Of a stretch of 39,415 nucleotides of DNA, positions 1 to 8,573 are shown one piece after another (positions within the stretch are counted from its first letter, which is position 1; the number at the start of each line of letters is the position of its first letter). This DNA comes from CAZGKX01 sp964525945. GTDB taxonomy: Bacteria; Pseudomonadota; Gammaproteobacteria; Legionellales; Legionellaceae. The translations under genes were made by a program, and so were the position numbers. The stretch is taken from contig CAZGKX010000019.1 of assembly GCA_964525945.1 (NCBI GenBank), positions 1 to 39,415 of the forward strand, read 5' to 3'. The notes beneath the pieces are model-generated. The model ran no database searches and had not been told where the DNA came from. It was given only the letters and a program-made list of their open reading frames with translations.

Positions 1-162
1 AGAGTTAGAGTACTATGTGGATAAGGGAAGTGCCCCCGGATTTGGGGAAGAGCCAAAATCTCTAGCAAAATAGGGATACTTGGTTCTATCCCAATTAAGG
101 GGGCATTGTGCATGTTGTTGTGAAAATTCCTGTGGAGAAACAAGGGATCTATTTATTAGGAA

Positions 163-239
163 TGGTGGCTATGGGGGGACTCGAACCACCGACCTCAGCA
201 TTATGAGTGCCGCGCTCTAACCGACTGAGCTACATAGCC
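163..239 (-). tRNA. tRNA-Met (CAU), elongator type
   Basis: Read on the minus strand, a complete cloverleaf runs from 239 to 166, with the CCA tail encoded at 165-163. The acceptor arm pairs GGCTATG with CATAGCC. The D-arm region reads AGCTCAGTCGGTTAGAGC, the anticodon loop reads CTCATAA (anticodon CAT), and the T-loop is GGTTCGAGTCC. The acceptor start (GGCTA.G.AGCTCAG) and the CTCATAA loop match the E. coli elongator tRNA-Met pattern. They do not match initiator tRNA, which lacks the first acceptor pair. A lysidine-modified tRNA-Ile2 also carries CAT and is the main alternative. Positions 1-162, downstream of the tRNA, contain no gene I can support. Confidence 0.95.
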
Positions 240-253
240 ATTCCGAGGGCGTG

Positions 254-282
254 ATTTTGGCTTTTTCCTTGGATGTTGTCAA
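254..282 (-). promoter_or_regulatory. sigma70 promoter of the tRNA-Met gene
   Basis: On the minus strand a perfect -35 TTGACA (282-277) is separated by 17 bp from a -10 CAAAAT (259-254). It lies about 15 nt upstream of the tRNA 5' end at 239. The stretch between the -10 and the tRNA is GC-rich (CGCCCTCGG), as is common for stringently controlled stable-RNA promoters. The hexamers and spacing are seen directly; promoter activity is inferred. Confidence 0.75.
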
Positions 283-410
283 TAGTTTTAGGATAAATTC
301 AAGGGTGATTTTTTGAAAGATTGTTTTACAGAGCTACCCAGAACCAAAGTTAGTCCTCATGGAAGCGTTCAATATGGATAATGTTAAAAATTAATGATAT
401 TGTCACGCGC

Positions 411-456
411 GGTTATGTGTGTTTTTCTGATGGAACTTACATAAAAAAACATAACC
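411..456 (+). promoter_or_regulatory. 8-bp inverted repeat upstream of the vWA gene
   Basis: GGTTATGT (411-418) is repeated in inverted orientation as ACATAACC (449-456), 30 bp apart. It ends 18 bp before the ribosome-binding site AGGAG (474-478) of the vWA gene at 486. It could be an operator half-site pair or a leader hairpin. No convincing -35/-10 pair was found around it. The arms are short, so a chance origin is possible. Confidence 0.3.
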
Positions 457-485
457 ACTGTCTGTAATCAATTAGGAGTTATACC

Positions 486-2135
486 ATGGCAAAACGAAAA
501 ATGCGATTTGATAAAAACGGTGTATTAATCCCTGAAGGAGCCGTTGACTCTCCCGAGAAACACGCAAAATCTGATCCTCTTAATTTAACAGCACAACAAG
601 TACCTGTCATTTCTTCAGTGGATGAAATGGACGCCGCGGCAGAATTAAATATTGCGACAGCCGTATCCACTCAAGCTATTCTGCAAGAAGTGAATGGAGA
701 TGCTTATGCTGCCGATTTAAAAGTTCACCCTGAATTTGATGTTATGCAGGCTATCGGTGAGCAAAATGAAATTGATAGGACGCCAATTGGTCTTACAAAT
801 AAATTGATGACTGCCGCGGGCGTGGATCGTCATTATGTGATTGATAACAGTGGCTCTATGGGCTCCGCATTAAGATTGCGTGATAAAGAAGGCAATATTA
901 ATCCGACAGCGCTCTTGAAAAATGCCCATCCTGAAATTTTAAAAAGACGGCGCCCTAGTTTGGAAACAGAAAATACCGAAACCATGACACGTTATGAAGA
1001 AGCAGAAAGCAGACTTCATTACATTATTGATAAATTAAAATATATTCCTACGGGTGACTGGTCATTTGACTTCATGAATGATGGCAGGGTGAACGGTCGT
1101 TATCAATCATTGGATTGTAAAATTGAACGTGGCAACAAATCACCTGATCAATTTGCATTGGAAGCGCATAGGCTTGTTTCTGAAAAATTTAGTGTTGAAC
1201 CTACTGGCACGACGCCATTAAATTCAACGGTAATGAAAGCCTTTGAAGACATTAAAAGGAATAAGCGGGCTAAACTTAGTCGTGATTCAGAAATAGAAAC
1301 GAAAGTTCACTTTACTATTATTACGGATGGTGATCCAACGCCCAACGCCAGTTTACGTCAAACACCAAAACAGGCCAATGAAGAAATCGTAGCAACACTC
1401 AAAAATAGAGAGACGCCTGAAGAAATTCCAACCCACGTTTGGTTGTGTGGCGAAGAAGTTAAATGGACCGAGCTTTTAGATAAAGACTGCCCCTTCGTGG
1501 TCGTGATTGATGATTTTCAAAGCGAAAGTATTCAAGTTCGAGAAAAACAAGGTATTCGATTCCCTTATACGCTTGGTTTTTACATTGTATGCGCTACAGT
1601 TGGAGCAGATCCTGTCAATAAACATGATTTAGATACAGTGGATGATAATTTTCCCTATTCTAAATTTATATTTGACAGCATCAATGGGTATGTTCCACCT
1701 AACAATGAAACCTATTTAGATTACCTTGAGCATAATATCAGCTATTTTGTGTTAAAGGATAAGATCCCCGATCTACAGGCACAATTACTGAATCGACCCG
1801 AATCACAATTGGCTATTATCGAAGATTTTATGCGCAATTGGGCAGCGAAGCATCCGCACGAGGAGGCGTCTTTGGATCATTTTCTGGTAAGAGAAGCCGG
1901 TTATGATAGTGAAGATTACACTCCTCCAGAAAGTACTCTTAGAGCGTTTAATAACCACGTGCAGGCTTTCGCTCGAAGTGCTCCAGAGAGAGCAGCTGAT
2001 AGCAATGTTGTCAATAAAGCTCCTGGTGATCATGGTGTTTTTGGTCGATTTGGAGCACTTGCTAGCGCGCTGCCAAATCTGACAACTAATCAATCAGCAA
2101 CAACATCAACATCTGGTTATACGAGTAGATTCTAA
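486..2135 (+). CDS. vWA-domain protein, cytoplasmic, function unknown
   Basis: A 549-residue protein with no signal peptide or membrane segment. The ATG is preceded by AGGAG at 474-478 with a 7-nt spacer. A von Willebrand factor A fold is indicated by a complete MIDAS metal site. It consists of DNSGS (residues 120-124, in YVIDNSGSMG), a Thr in PTGTTPLNST (239-248) and TDGDP (from T280). vWA domains bind divalent metal and mediate protein-protein contacts, often next to AAA+ partners, but no ATPase gene is adjacent. The first ~110 residues are acidic and low-complexity. The C-terminus is rich in Ser, Thr, Ala and Asn and probably flexible. The gene stands alone between an inverted repeat and a strong terminator, so it is probably a single transcription unit. 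Its partner and role cannot be read from the sequence. A secreted effector is possible but unsupported. Confidence 0.85.
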   Translation: MAKRKMRFDKNGVLIPEGAVDSPEKHAKSDPLNLTAQQVPVISSVDEMDAAAELNIATAVSTQAILQEVNGDAYAADLKVHPEFDVMQAIGEQNEIDRTPIGLTNKLMTAAGVDRHYVIDNSGSMGSALRLRDKEGNINPTALLKNAHPEILKRRRPSLETENTETMTRYEEAESRLHYIIDKLKYIPTGDWSFDFMNDGRVNGRYQSLDCKIERGNKSPDQFALEAHRLVSEKFSVEPTGTTPLNSTVMKAFEDIKRNKRAKLSRDSEIETKVHFTIITDGDPTPNASLRQTPKQANEEIVATLKNRETPEEIPTHVWLCGEEVKWTELLDKDCPFVVVIDDFQSESIQVREKQGIRFPYTLGFYIVCATVGADPVNKHDLDTVDDNFPYSKFIFDSINGYVPPNNETYLDYLEHNISYFVLKDKIPDLQAQLLNRPESQLAIIEDFMRNWAAKHPHEEASLDHFLVREAGYDSEDYTPPESTLRAFNNHVQAFARSAPERAADSNVVNKAPGDHGVFGRFGALASALPNLTTNQSATTSTSGYTSRF

Positions 2136-2142
2136 TACTTTC

Positions 2143-2180
2143 ATAACCAGTAGCTTGCATGCGAGCTACTGGTTATTTTC
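2143..2180 (+). terminator. Rho-independent terminator of the vWA gene
   Basis: ATAACCAGTAGCT (2143-2155) pairs perfectly with AGCTACTGGTTAT (2164-2176), a 13-bp stem. The 8-nt loop is followed by TTTC. It starts 7 nt after the vWA stop codon. The T-tract is short, but the stem is strong. From here to 2603 there is no gene on either strand; the only structure seen is the palindromic repeat at 2421-2489. Confidence 0.85.
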
Positions 2181-2420
2181 TCGTGGCTTGGCCTAACAAT
2201 CAAGCGATACCCATCTTATCTCTTCTTTGAACTCAACGATACATCTCTGAAATTTTAGGATAAATACCCACAAATTTTCTGTCGGCTCTGTAGGGTTCTA
2301 TAATGGCATAATTTTTTTGAGATTAATTTCTAAAATGTGCTTTAAGGATATATCGCAATGACGGGTTTGTGAAAATTAATTCATTCATTGGTCGAAGTTT
2401 TGTTTTGATTGATGAACGCC

Positions 2421-2489
2421 GTCATTGCGAGTCATGGGCGAAGCAATCCAGTGGCCTTGCGGGACATTGGTAACGTCACTGGATTGTTT
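2421..2489. repeat. Dispersed palindromic repeat, divergent copy
   Basis: GTCATTGCGAG at 2421 and CGAAGCAATCCAGTG up to 2453 match the ends of the repeat found at 12129-12163. The middle differs (TCATGGG instead of AAGCGTAGCGA). Downstream, CACTGGATTGTTT (2477-2489) is the inverse of AAGCAATCCAGTG (2441-2453), so the unit can fold into a 12-13 bp hairpin. It lies in the 468-bp gap between the convergent vWA and degQ genes. The rest of 2184-2603 shows nothing else recognisable. Confidence 0.7.
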
Positions 2490-2603
2490 CACTTGCAGTT
2501 TGCAAAAACGGACTAATGAAAATTAATCCGCTGCCTTCTCTGCTAGTTTGTTCCAACGAAAGATAGCTCGGTTTCTATCCTAATAACACATTTAAGGCAT
2601 GCA

Positions 2604-3967
2604 CTAAATGATTAGAATATAAAGCGCACCAGCCCCCCGTAATATTTGCACCAGCAATTGCGATTTCTTTTGCAACGCTACGGACTGCAAGCTCTTCGTG
2701 GTGGTTATGGTATTGTTGTTGGCAGCAATAATCACATCGCCAGGACGAAGTCCTGCTCGCCATCCAGCACTGTTTTCGGATGCCCCCACAACTTGCACGC
2801 CCACGACATGACCATGCACCGGTGAATCTTGTTCAAAATTACGCAAGGCTAAGCCATATAAAAATGGATTGGTGGATTGCAGTTTTTGTTCGTGTTGTTT
2901 GGCGTCGGTGACAACAGCCTTCAACGTCATGTCTTTGCCATTGCGTTTAATCACAATCGTGGCATCACTCCCCACACGTAACATGCTCACCGTTGTTTTG
3001 ACTTGTGTTGCTTGGGTAATTTGAGTGCCATTGATTTGAAGAATAATATCCCCAGCTTTTAACCCAGCCAATTCTGCAGGAGAGCCGGGGTTCACTTGCG
3101 AAACAAGNNNNNNNNNNCACCTTGAAAATCTTCAGAATAACCCAAGGCTTGCGCGAGTTCAGGGGTTAAATGTTGCACGAATATGCCCATCAATCCACGG
3201 TGGATAGACCCGAATTTAACGATTTGTTCGGCCACGTCTTTTGCCATGTTGATAGGAATTGCAAAGCCAATACCGACATTACCGCCTGACTGAGAAATAA
3301 TAGCGGTGTTTATCCCGATCAATTCCCCTTTCACATTAACAAGTGCTCCTCCTGAGTTTCCGGGGTTGATGGCGGCATCCGTTTGGATAAAATTTTCAAT
3401 GCCTTCGATGTTTAAATCGCTACGCTTCATAGCACTTACAATACCAAAGGTAGCTGATTGACTGTTTCCATAGCTGTTTAAGCCAAAAGGATTGCCAATG
3501 GCCACCACAAAATCACCGACTTCGATTTTGTCTGAATCGCCCATGGGCAGGCTTTTTAAATTTTTTGCGTCAATTTTTAAAACAGCCACGTCCGTTTCGC
3601 TGTCGCTGCCGATGAGCTTTGCTTTTAAGCGGCGGCCATCATTGAGCGTTACGGTGATCACTTGGGCATTACGGATGACGTGATCATTGGTGATAATCAC
3701 CCCGTTTTTGGGATCCACAATCACTCCGGATCCAATGCTCTGAAATTTTCGTGGTTTTTCCAACGGTTGTGCTTTGTCTTGCGATTCCTCTTCATCATTG
3801 GCCTGAGGGTTGGGTGGAGTTACTACACCTTGTACGGCGACATTGACGATGGCGGGCATGACATTTTTAAGGACAGGTGCGAGCGTGGGCCATGGTGCAT
3901 CGGCGGCATATGTTGACGATGAAATCAGTAAAAAAAGAGGAAGTAACCAATTCTTAAGTTTATTCAT
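2604..3967 (-). CDS. degQ: Periplasmic serine endoprotease, DegP/DegQ (HtrA) family, interrupted by an assembly gap
   Basis: Envelope quality-control protease that degrades misfolded periplasmic proteins. A signal peptide spans residues 1-21 (cut after STYA). The trypsin-like domain has the triad His96 (TNDHVI), Asp126 (ETDVAVL) and Ser205 (NPGNSGGAL). Two PDZ domains follow: one around GLKAGDIILQING, the other around GLRPGDVIIAANN near the C-terminus. A run of 10 N (3108-3117) falls at the start of PDZ1 and puts the two halves in different frames. If the true gap were 2 nt, the product would be 451 aa and read FQG-A-LVSQV, as in DegQ/DegP (E. coli DegQ is ~455). I therefore read one intact gene, not a frameshifted one. 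The ATG lies inside the end of pgeF (8-nt overlap), which suggests translational coupling. Confidence 0.9.
3108..3117. other. Assembly gap (10 N) inside degQ
   Basis: Ten consecutive N. The flanking degQ frames rejoin only if the true missing length is 2 modulo 3. Family comparison favours 2 nt, completing an Ala codon. Confidence 0.99.
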
Positions 3968-4700
3968 GAGTTTTGTTTTCCTGTTTAAACCAAATCAGTG
4001 TTGCCATTCTACCTGTTTTTGCTGCACGGCGGTATGAGTAGAATGAAGTGTTTTCAAAGGTACAAGCCGATGATTGATAAACATCCAAAATTCCCAGTGC
4101 ATTGAGAACCTGCTCAGCCATTTTGGGTAAATCGGCGTAAATTTTCTTGTTGTTTTCAAGAAAGGAACTATGGGTGTAAGGGTAATTATTAAGAAATTGC
4201 TCACGCACTTCGCCCCCTGTTTCGTAACAGGTTTGGCAAATTGCAGGACCAATCCATGCCAAAAGATTGTCAGAGGTGTTGTGCATGTTGACTAACGTAT
4301 TTTCTACAATGCCGTTCATCAAGCCCCGCCATCCGGCATGAATAGCAGCAATTTCTGTACCTTGCTTATCACACAATAAAATGGGCAAACAATCGGCAGT
4401 CATAATGGCTAACGGTAATGAGGTATCGCGTGTGACGGCGGCATCCGCCACTCGATTGCTGTCCGTTTCTGCCACGATGCAGAGATTGGTGTGCGTTTGT
4501 TCAAGCCAAATGGGTTCATTGGGCAAGCGCAGTGTTTCGCGTAATTGTTGACGATTTGCCTGCACATGTTCATCCGTGTCGCCGACATGGTAAGCAAGAT
4601 TATTGTTGCCGTAAGGGGGCAGACTAAATCCTGGTGCATTTACCGTGGTGAGTGCGCCAATGTTGGCTGGTGCGGGCCAATTTGCAATCAAATTAGTCAC
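3960..4700 (-). CDS. pgeF: Peptidoglycan editing factor / YfiH-type multicopper-like purine nucleoside phosphorylase
   Basis: A 246-residue cytoplasmic protein of the YfiH/LACC1 family. Members act on purine nucleosides, and in E. coli the protein prevents misincorporation of the wrong amino acid into peptidoglycan precursors. The zinc-site residues are visible: His70 in LEQTHTN, Cys104 in TADCLPILL and His121 in AIHAGWRG. The family motifs WIGPAI and YRRAAKTGRMA are also present. The start codon is GTG (4700-4698) and overlaps the rluD stop by 8 nt (GTGACTAA). The rluD-pgeF order is the same as rluD-yfiH in E. coli, which supports both names. Its own end overlaps the degQ start by 8 nt. Confidence 0.93.
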   Translation of the reverse strand: MTNLIANWPAPANIGALTTVNAPGFSLPPYGNNNLAYHVGDTDEHVQANRQQLRETLRLPNEPIWLEQTHTNLCIVAETDSNRVADAAVTRDTSLPLAIMTADCLPILLCDKQGTEIAAIHAGWRGLMNGIVENTLVNMHNTSDNLLAWIGPAICQTCYETGGEVREQFLNNYPYTHSSFLENNKKIYADLPKMAEQVLNALGILDVYQSSACTFENTSFYSYRRAAKTGRMATLIWFKQENKTHE

Positions 4701-5643
4701 GATTGTTGTCCAATAAAGTTAGCAGGGATTGAAAATCTTCCGGCAACGGTGCTGTAAATGCCAAATCTGTTTTTAATTCAGGATGTATAAATTCCAAAGA
4801 AAAAGCGTGCAAGGCTTGGCGTTTGAATTGCTGCAATGCTTCTCGTAGTTCTGCATCTATGCCGGCAGGTGCATGGCGATTGTTGTACAATTGATCACCA
4901 ATCACAGGGTGTTTAATGTGGGCCATGTGCACTCGAATTTGATGGGTACGTCCTGTCATAAGTTGCACATTGAGCAAGGTGACATATTGATAACGGCTAT
5001 GGACAGAATAATGGGTGATGGCTTCTCTGCCTTGACGGCACACTGCCATTTTTAAACGGTTGTGGGGATGACGCCCGTAATGTGTTTCAATGGTGCTGCC
5101 CGCAATCACATGGCCGTGCACTAACGCTAAGTATTTGCGTTGGATTTCACGGGCTTGCATTTGCCTCACCAGCGACGTATGTGCGGTCAACGTCTTCGCC
5201 ACCACCAGCAAGCCAGTTGTGTCTTTATCCAATCGATGCACAATGCCTGCTCGCGGCAAATGTTGCAATTCCGGTGCATGGAACAACAAGGCATTGACAA
5301 GGGTGTGTGAAGGGTTGCCTGCGCCTGGATGCACCACTAAATCGGCGGGTTTGTTTAAAACCAGAAGATGTTCATCTTCAAACAGAATGTCCAATGGAAT
5401 GTTTTCGGCTTCCCATGCATTGGGAAGAGATGACGTTGTCAAATGAAATTGCAAATGCTCATTGCCGAGAATTTTATCTTTGGGTTTATACATCCGTTGG
5501 TTCAGGGTGATCGAGCCATCTTTTAACCAATGACTGAGTTGGGAACGGGAATAATCGGGAAAAAGTTGAGCGAGCACCACATCCACGCGCTGGCCGTGGT
5601 ACTCACCCGGGATATGCATGTCTTGGAGTTGTGATTCAGTCAT
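4693..5643 (-). CDS. rluD: 23S rRNA pseudouridine synthase RluD
   Basis: Forms pseudouridines in helix 69 of 23S rRNA (positions 1911, 1915 and 1917 in E. coli). With the start at 5643 the protein has 316 residues; E. coli RluD has 326. The N-terminal S4 RNA-binding domain covers residues ~15-70 (SRSQLSHWLKDGSITLNQ). The catalytic motif HRLDKDTTG carries Asp139. A later GRTHQIRVHMAHIKHPVIGD block is typical of the RluA/C/D family. An in-frame ATG at 5700 would add 19 residues lying inside miaB. I prefer 5643 because MTESQLQDMHIPGEYHGQR fits the usual N-terminus and gives the same 8-nt overlap (ATGACTGA) seen at the next two junctions. RluA and RluC are less likely given the pgeF neighbour. 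Confidence 0.92.
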   Translation of the reverse strand: MTESQLQDMHIPGEYHGQRVDVVLAQLFPDYSRSQLSHWLKDGSITLNQRMYKPKDKILGNEHLQFHLTTSSLPNAWEAENIPLDILFEDEHLLVLNKPADLVVHPGAGNPSHTLVNALLFHAPELQHLPRAGIVHRLDKDTTGLLVVAKTLTAHTSLVRQMQAREIQRKYLALVHGHVIAGSTIETHYGRHPHNRLKMAVCRQGREAITHYSVHSRYQYVTLLNVQLMTGRTHQIRVHMAHIKHPVIGDQLYNNRHAPAGIDAELREALQQFKRQALHAFSLEFIHPELKTDLAFTAPLPEDFQSLLTLLDNNRD

Positions 5644-6970
5644 GTTCAGCAAGCAATCGACCTCGTAACGAATTGGGTTGGGACTCTGTAATAAGCACAT
5701 TCACAAATTGACCAAGCAATGCAGATGGGCCATTAAAATTAACCACTCGATTGCATTCTGTACGGCCAGCCAATTGTGAGGGATCTTTTTTGGAAGGCTT
5801 GATGACCAATAGGCGTTGGGTGCTGCCAACGAGTGATTCGCTGTAACGCGAAGCCTGCAAAACAAGTCGATCTTGCAGTATTTTTAAACGTTGTTTTTTG
5901 ACCTCCATGGGTGTTTCGTCCGCTAAATTAGCAGCGGGAGTACCCGGTCGTGGGCTGTAAATAAAACTAAATGAGGTATCAAACCCCATCTCATGCACTA
6001 AATCCATGGTGTCTTGAAAATCACGATCAGTTTCGCCAGGAAAACCAACAATGATGTCCGTGGATAAACGAATATCAGGGCGTACTTTTCGTAATTTTCG
6101 AATTTTGGATTTAAATTCCAAGGCTGTATAACCGCGTTTCATCATGGCAAGAATTCGATCCGAACCACTTTGAACAGGCAAATGCAAGTGGTTTGCGAGT
6201 TCAGGCACTTCCGCATAAGCGTTGATCAAGTTATCAGAAAAAGCGAGTGGATGAGACGTGGTGAAACGAATGCGATCCAACCCTTCAATGGCGGCCAAAT
6301 AATGGATCAGGAGTGCCAGATCGGCAATATCGCCATTGTTCATCAGGCCACGGTAATCATTGACATTTTGGCCTAATAAATTCACTTCACGCACGCCTTG
6401 GGTGGCCAGTTGGTAACATTCAGCCAAGACATCATCAAAAGGCCGGCTGATTTCTTCCCCGCGAGTATAAGGAACCACGCAATAACTGCAATATTTGCTG
6501 CAGCCTTCCATAATGGACACAAAAGCCACTGGGCCTTCGGCACGAGGTGCGGGTAGATGATCAAATTTTTCAATCTCAGGGAAGCTGATGTCGACCACCG
6601 GTTTGCGAGACGCCATGCGTTCTTCGAGCATTGCGGGTAAACGATGCAATGTTTGTGGACCAAACACCAAGTCAACAAAAGGCGCGCGTTTAATAATATC
6701 AGAACCTTCTTGGCTCGCTACACAACCACCAACCCCGATAACCACATGAGGATTTTTTTGTTTGTATTCCCGCCATTGGCCCAACTGTGAAAACACTTTT
6801 TCTTGTGCTTTTTCGCGGATAGAACAAGTGTTTAACAAGATAACATCGGCGTTTTCGACGTTATCCGTTTTTTCCAAGCCATGGGAGTTTAACAACACAT
6901 CTGCCATTTTTGATGAATCATATTCATTCATCTGGCAACCATTTGTTTTTATATATAACTTTTTCGCCAT
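5636..6970 (-). CDS. miaB: tRNA-2-methylthio-N6-dimethylallyladenosine synthase MiaB
   Basis: Radical-SAM methylthiotransferase that converts i6A37 to ms2i6A37 in tRNAs reading UNN codons. The 444 residues contain all three expected parts. The N-terminal MTTase domain holds the auxiliary 4Fe-4S cysteines Cys12 (NGCQMNEYDS), Cys49 (LNTCSIREKA) and Cys83 (GVGGCVASQEG). The radical-SAM motif CSKYCSYC has Cys157/161/164. The C-terminal TRAM domain ends at the stop. The NGCQMN start and the order of motifs separate it from RimO. The gene begins 22 nt after the MFS transporter stop and overlaps rluD by 8 nt, so it is probably in the same operon. Confidence 0.97.
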   Translation of the reverse strand: MAKKLYIKTNGCQMNEYDSSKMADVLLNSHGLEKTDNVENADVILLNTCSIREKAQEKVFSQLGQWREYKQKNPHVVIGVGGCVASQEGSDIIKRAPFVDLVFGPQTLHRLPAMLEERMASRKPVVDISFPEIEKFDHLPAPRAEGPVAFVSIMEGCSKYCSYCVVPYTRGEEISRPFDDVLAECYQLATQGVREVNLLGQNVNDYRGLMNNGDIADLALLIHYLAAIEGLDRIRFTTSHPLAFSDNLINAYAEVPELANHLHLPVQSGSDRILAMMKRGYTALEFKSKIRKLRKVRPDIRLSTDIIVGFPGETDRDFQDTMDLVHEMGFDTSFSFIYSPRPGTPAANLADETPMEVKKQRLKILQDRLVLQASRYSESLVGSTQRLLVIKPSKKDPSQLAGRTECNRVVNFNGPSALLGQFVNVLITESQPNSLRGRLLAEHD

Positions 6971-6992
6971 TATTCGTATGCCTGCTTATTAA

Positions 6993-8291
6993 TTAATCCG
7001 ATATGTTTTTGCAATACGTTTCACGCAATCGCGGTAAAATAAGCAACGCAATCAACATGCCAATAGGAAGCAAGGAAAGCGCCACGTGATACGCTTCAAT
7101 GGGATAAACACGCACTTTATCCACGATCTCGCCTTGCCATAAACGATCCAATATAAAACCAATAACGGGTTGGGCAATTGCAATCCCTACCATGTTCATC
7201 ATGTTCATAAAACTTAGACCTGTTGCCACATAATTTTTATTGCACAATTCTTTTGCCACAGCAAAAGCCGGTAAAAATCCGGCGGAGAACAAGCCAAAAA
7301 CAAACAGCAATATTTGCATGAGAAGCCCTGATTGAATAGGGGCAAAAATAAATAAAGTGCTTGTTATCAGTGCGCCTACGCAACCTATGTAAAGGGGCGG
7401 CTTGCGCAAGCCAATGCGATTTGAATAAATCCCCCACAGCGGGCTTGCTATGGCCCAACCGACAAAAACAAGGGATATATAATTTGCTGCAGTGGCTTTC
7501 GCCAAATGCATTTTAAACATTAAGAACGGCACGCCCCATAACCCACAAAACACAGGGGTAGCCATGTACATCAGGCCGCCATAGGCTGCAACCAACCACA
7601 ATTGTGAATTTTTTAGCAACGCCAAAAGGCTTGGAATCAAGGGCTCTTCATGGTGCGGAAGGGGGGCTTGCTTGGCTTGATGATCAGGGTTATCTTTGGT
7701 CACGGTGAAAATCAAAACGGCGAGAACAATGCCTACGCCCCCCATGATTTTCATGCTTTCACGCCAACCATAATTATCAATCAACAGGGCAAGTGGGGCC
7801 TCTCCACCGATGGCGCCTAACATGCCAATGGTCACCATCAAACCCGTTAATAATGCAAATTTTTGGGTAGGAAACCAATTGGCTGCAAGTTTCATGGCGC
7901 CAACGGCGGCAAATGCTGAACCAAATCCAATCATAAGTCGTGCGGTACAGGCCATGAAAAAGCTATCAGTCATTCCAAAGGCAACCGTGCTTATGGCACA
8001 AATACCAGTGGCTATGGTGAGAAGACGTCTGGGGCCAAAATAATCCATTAACACGCCACCAGGCAATTGCATCGCCGCATACGAATAAAAATAAATACCG
8101 GATAAGATACCCAGGGTCTGACTGGTTACGGAAAAATCACGCATGAGCTCTGAGCTCATCACACTGGGAGAAACTTGAAGGAGGCATTCATAAAAATAAA
8201 AAAGGCAGCCCAAGCCCCATACCATCCAAGGCCGAATTGCATCGTACGATGGTGCATTTGGTGCGTTAGTCCGCGGGTTACTGTAATCCAT
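6993..8291 (-). CDS. MFS transporter, Pht-like (phagosomal transporter-like)
   Basis: A 432-residue integral membrane protein with about 12 hydrophobic segments in two halves separated by a charged cytoplasmic loop (around KDNPDHQAKQAPLPHHEE). The loop between helices 2 and 3 carries the MFS signature GGVLMDYFGPRRLL. The N-terminal pattern WGLGCLFYFYECLLQVSPS resembles transporters abundant in Legionella and Coxiella, where PhtA-type members import amino acids or nucleosides from the host vacuole. That resemblance is from memory, and the substrate cannot be assigned. The gene leads the miaB-rluD-pgeF-degQ run (22-nt gap to miaB). The 282 bp upstream (8292-8573) contain no gene and no promoter I trust. 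Confidence 0.85.
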   Translation of the reverse strand: MDYSNPRTNAPNAPSYDAIRPWMVWGLGCLFYFYECLLQVSPSVMSSELMRDFSVTSQTLGILSGIYFYSYAAMQLPGGVLMDYFGPRRLLTIATGICAISTVAFGMTDSFFMACTARLMIGFGSAFAAVGAMKLAANWFPTQKFALLTGLMVTIGMLGAIGGEAPLALLIDNYGWRESMKIMGGVGIVLAVLIFTVTKDNPDHQAKQAPLPHHEEPLIPSLLALLKNSQLWLVAAYGGLMYMATPVFCGLWGVPFLMFKMHLAKATAANYISLVFVGWAIASPLWGIYSNRIGLRKPPLYIGCVGALITSTLFIFAPIQSGLLMQILLFVFGLFSAGFLPAFAVAKELCNKNYVATGLSFMNMMNMVGIAIAQPVIGFILDRLWQGEIVDKVRVYPIEAYHVALSLLPIGMLIALLILPRLRETYCKNISD

Positions 8292-8573
8292 CGGCTTGTT
8301 CTACTCCAGTTGTTCAATCAAGACCCAGCAAGGCGAATTTTTGATAATTATTGTTAACTTCGCGCTATTGTTTGACTCATGTTGCTTTTTGATTATTAAG
8401 ATGAATGAAAAATACTATCAGATTGGGCATTAATTGTCTATCGACCAGGCCATTAAACCTTCTCGTACGCGGACGGCGGGGATATTAAATAAGCAAATGT
8501 ACTAACAATGTTACTGATTGAAGCTGCATGATTAAGGGGCATTATCCGTTTTTATGCATCCAAACAAGGATTA

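Noticed and set aside
31..105. TGCCCCC (31-37) and GGGGGCA (99-105) inverted repeat
   Set aside because: Only 7 bp with 61 bp between; likely chance.
2604..3967. degQ as a frameshifted pseudogene
   Set aside because: The frame change coincides exactly with a 10-N filler, and both sides are fully conserved up to it.
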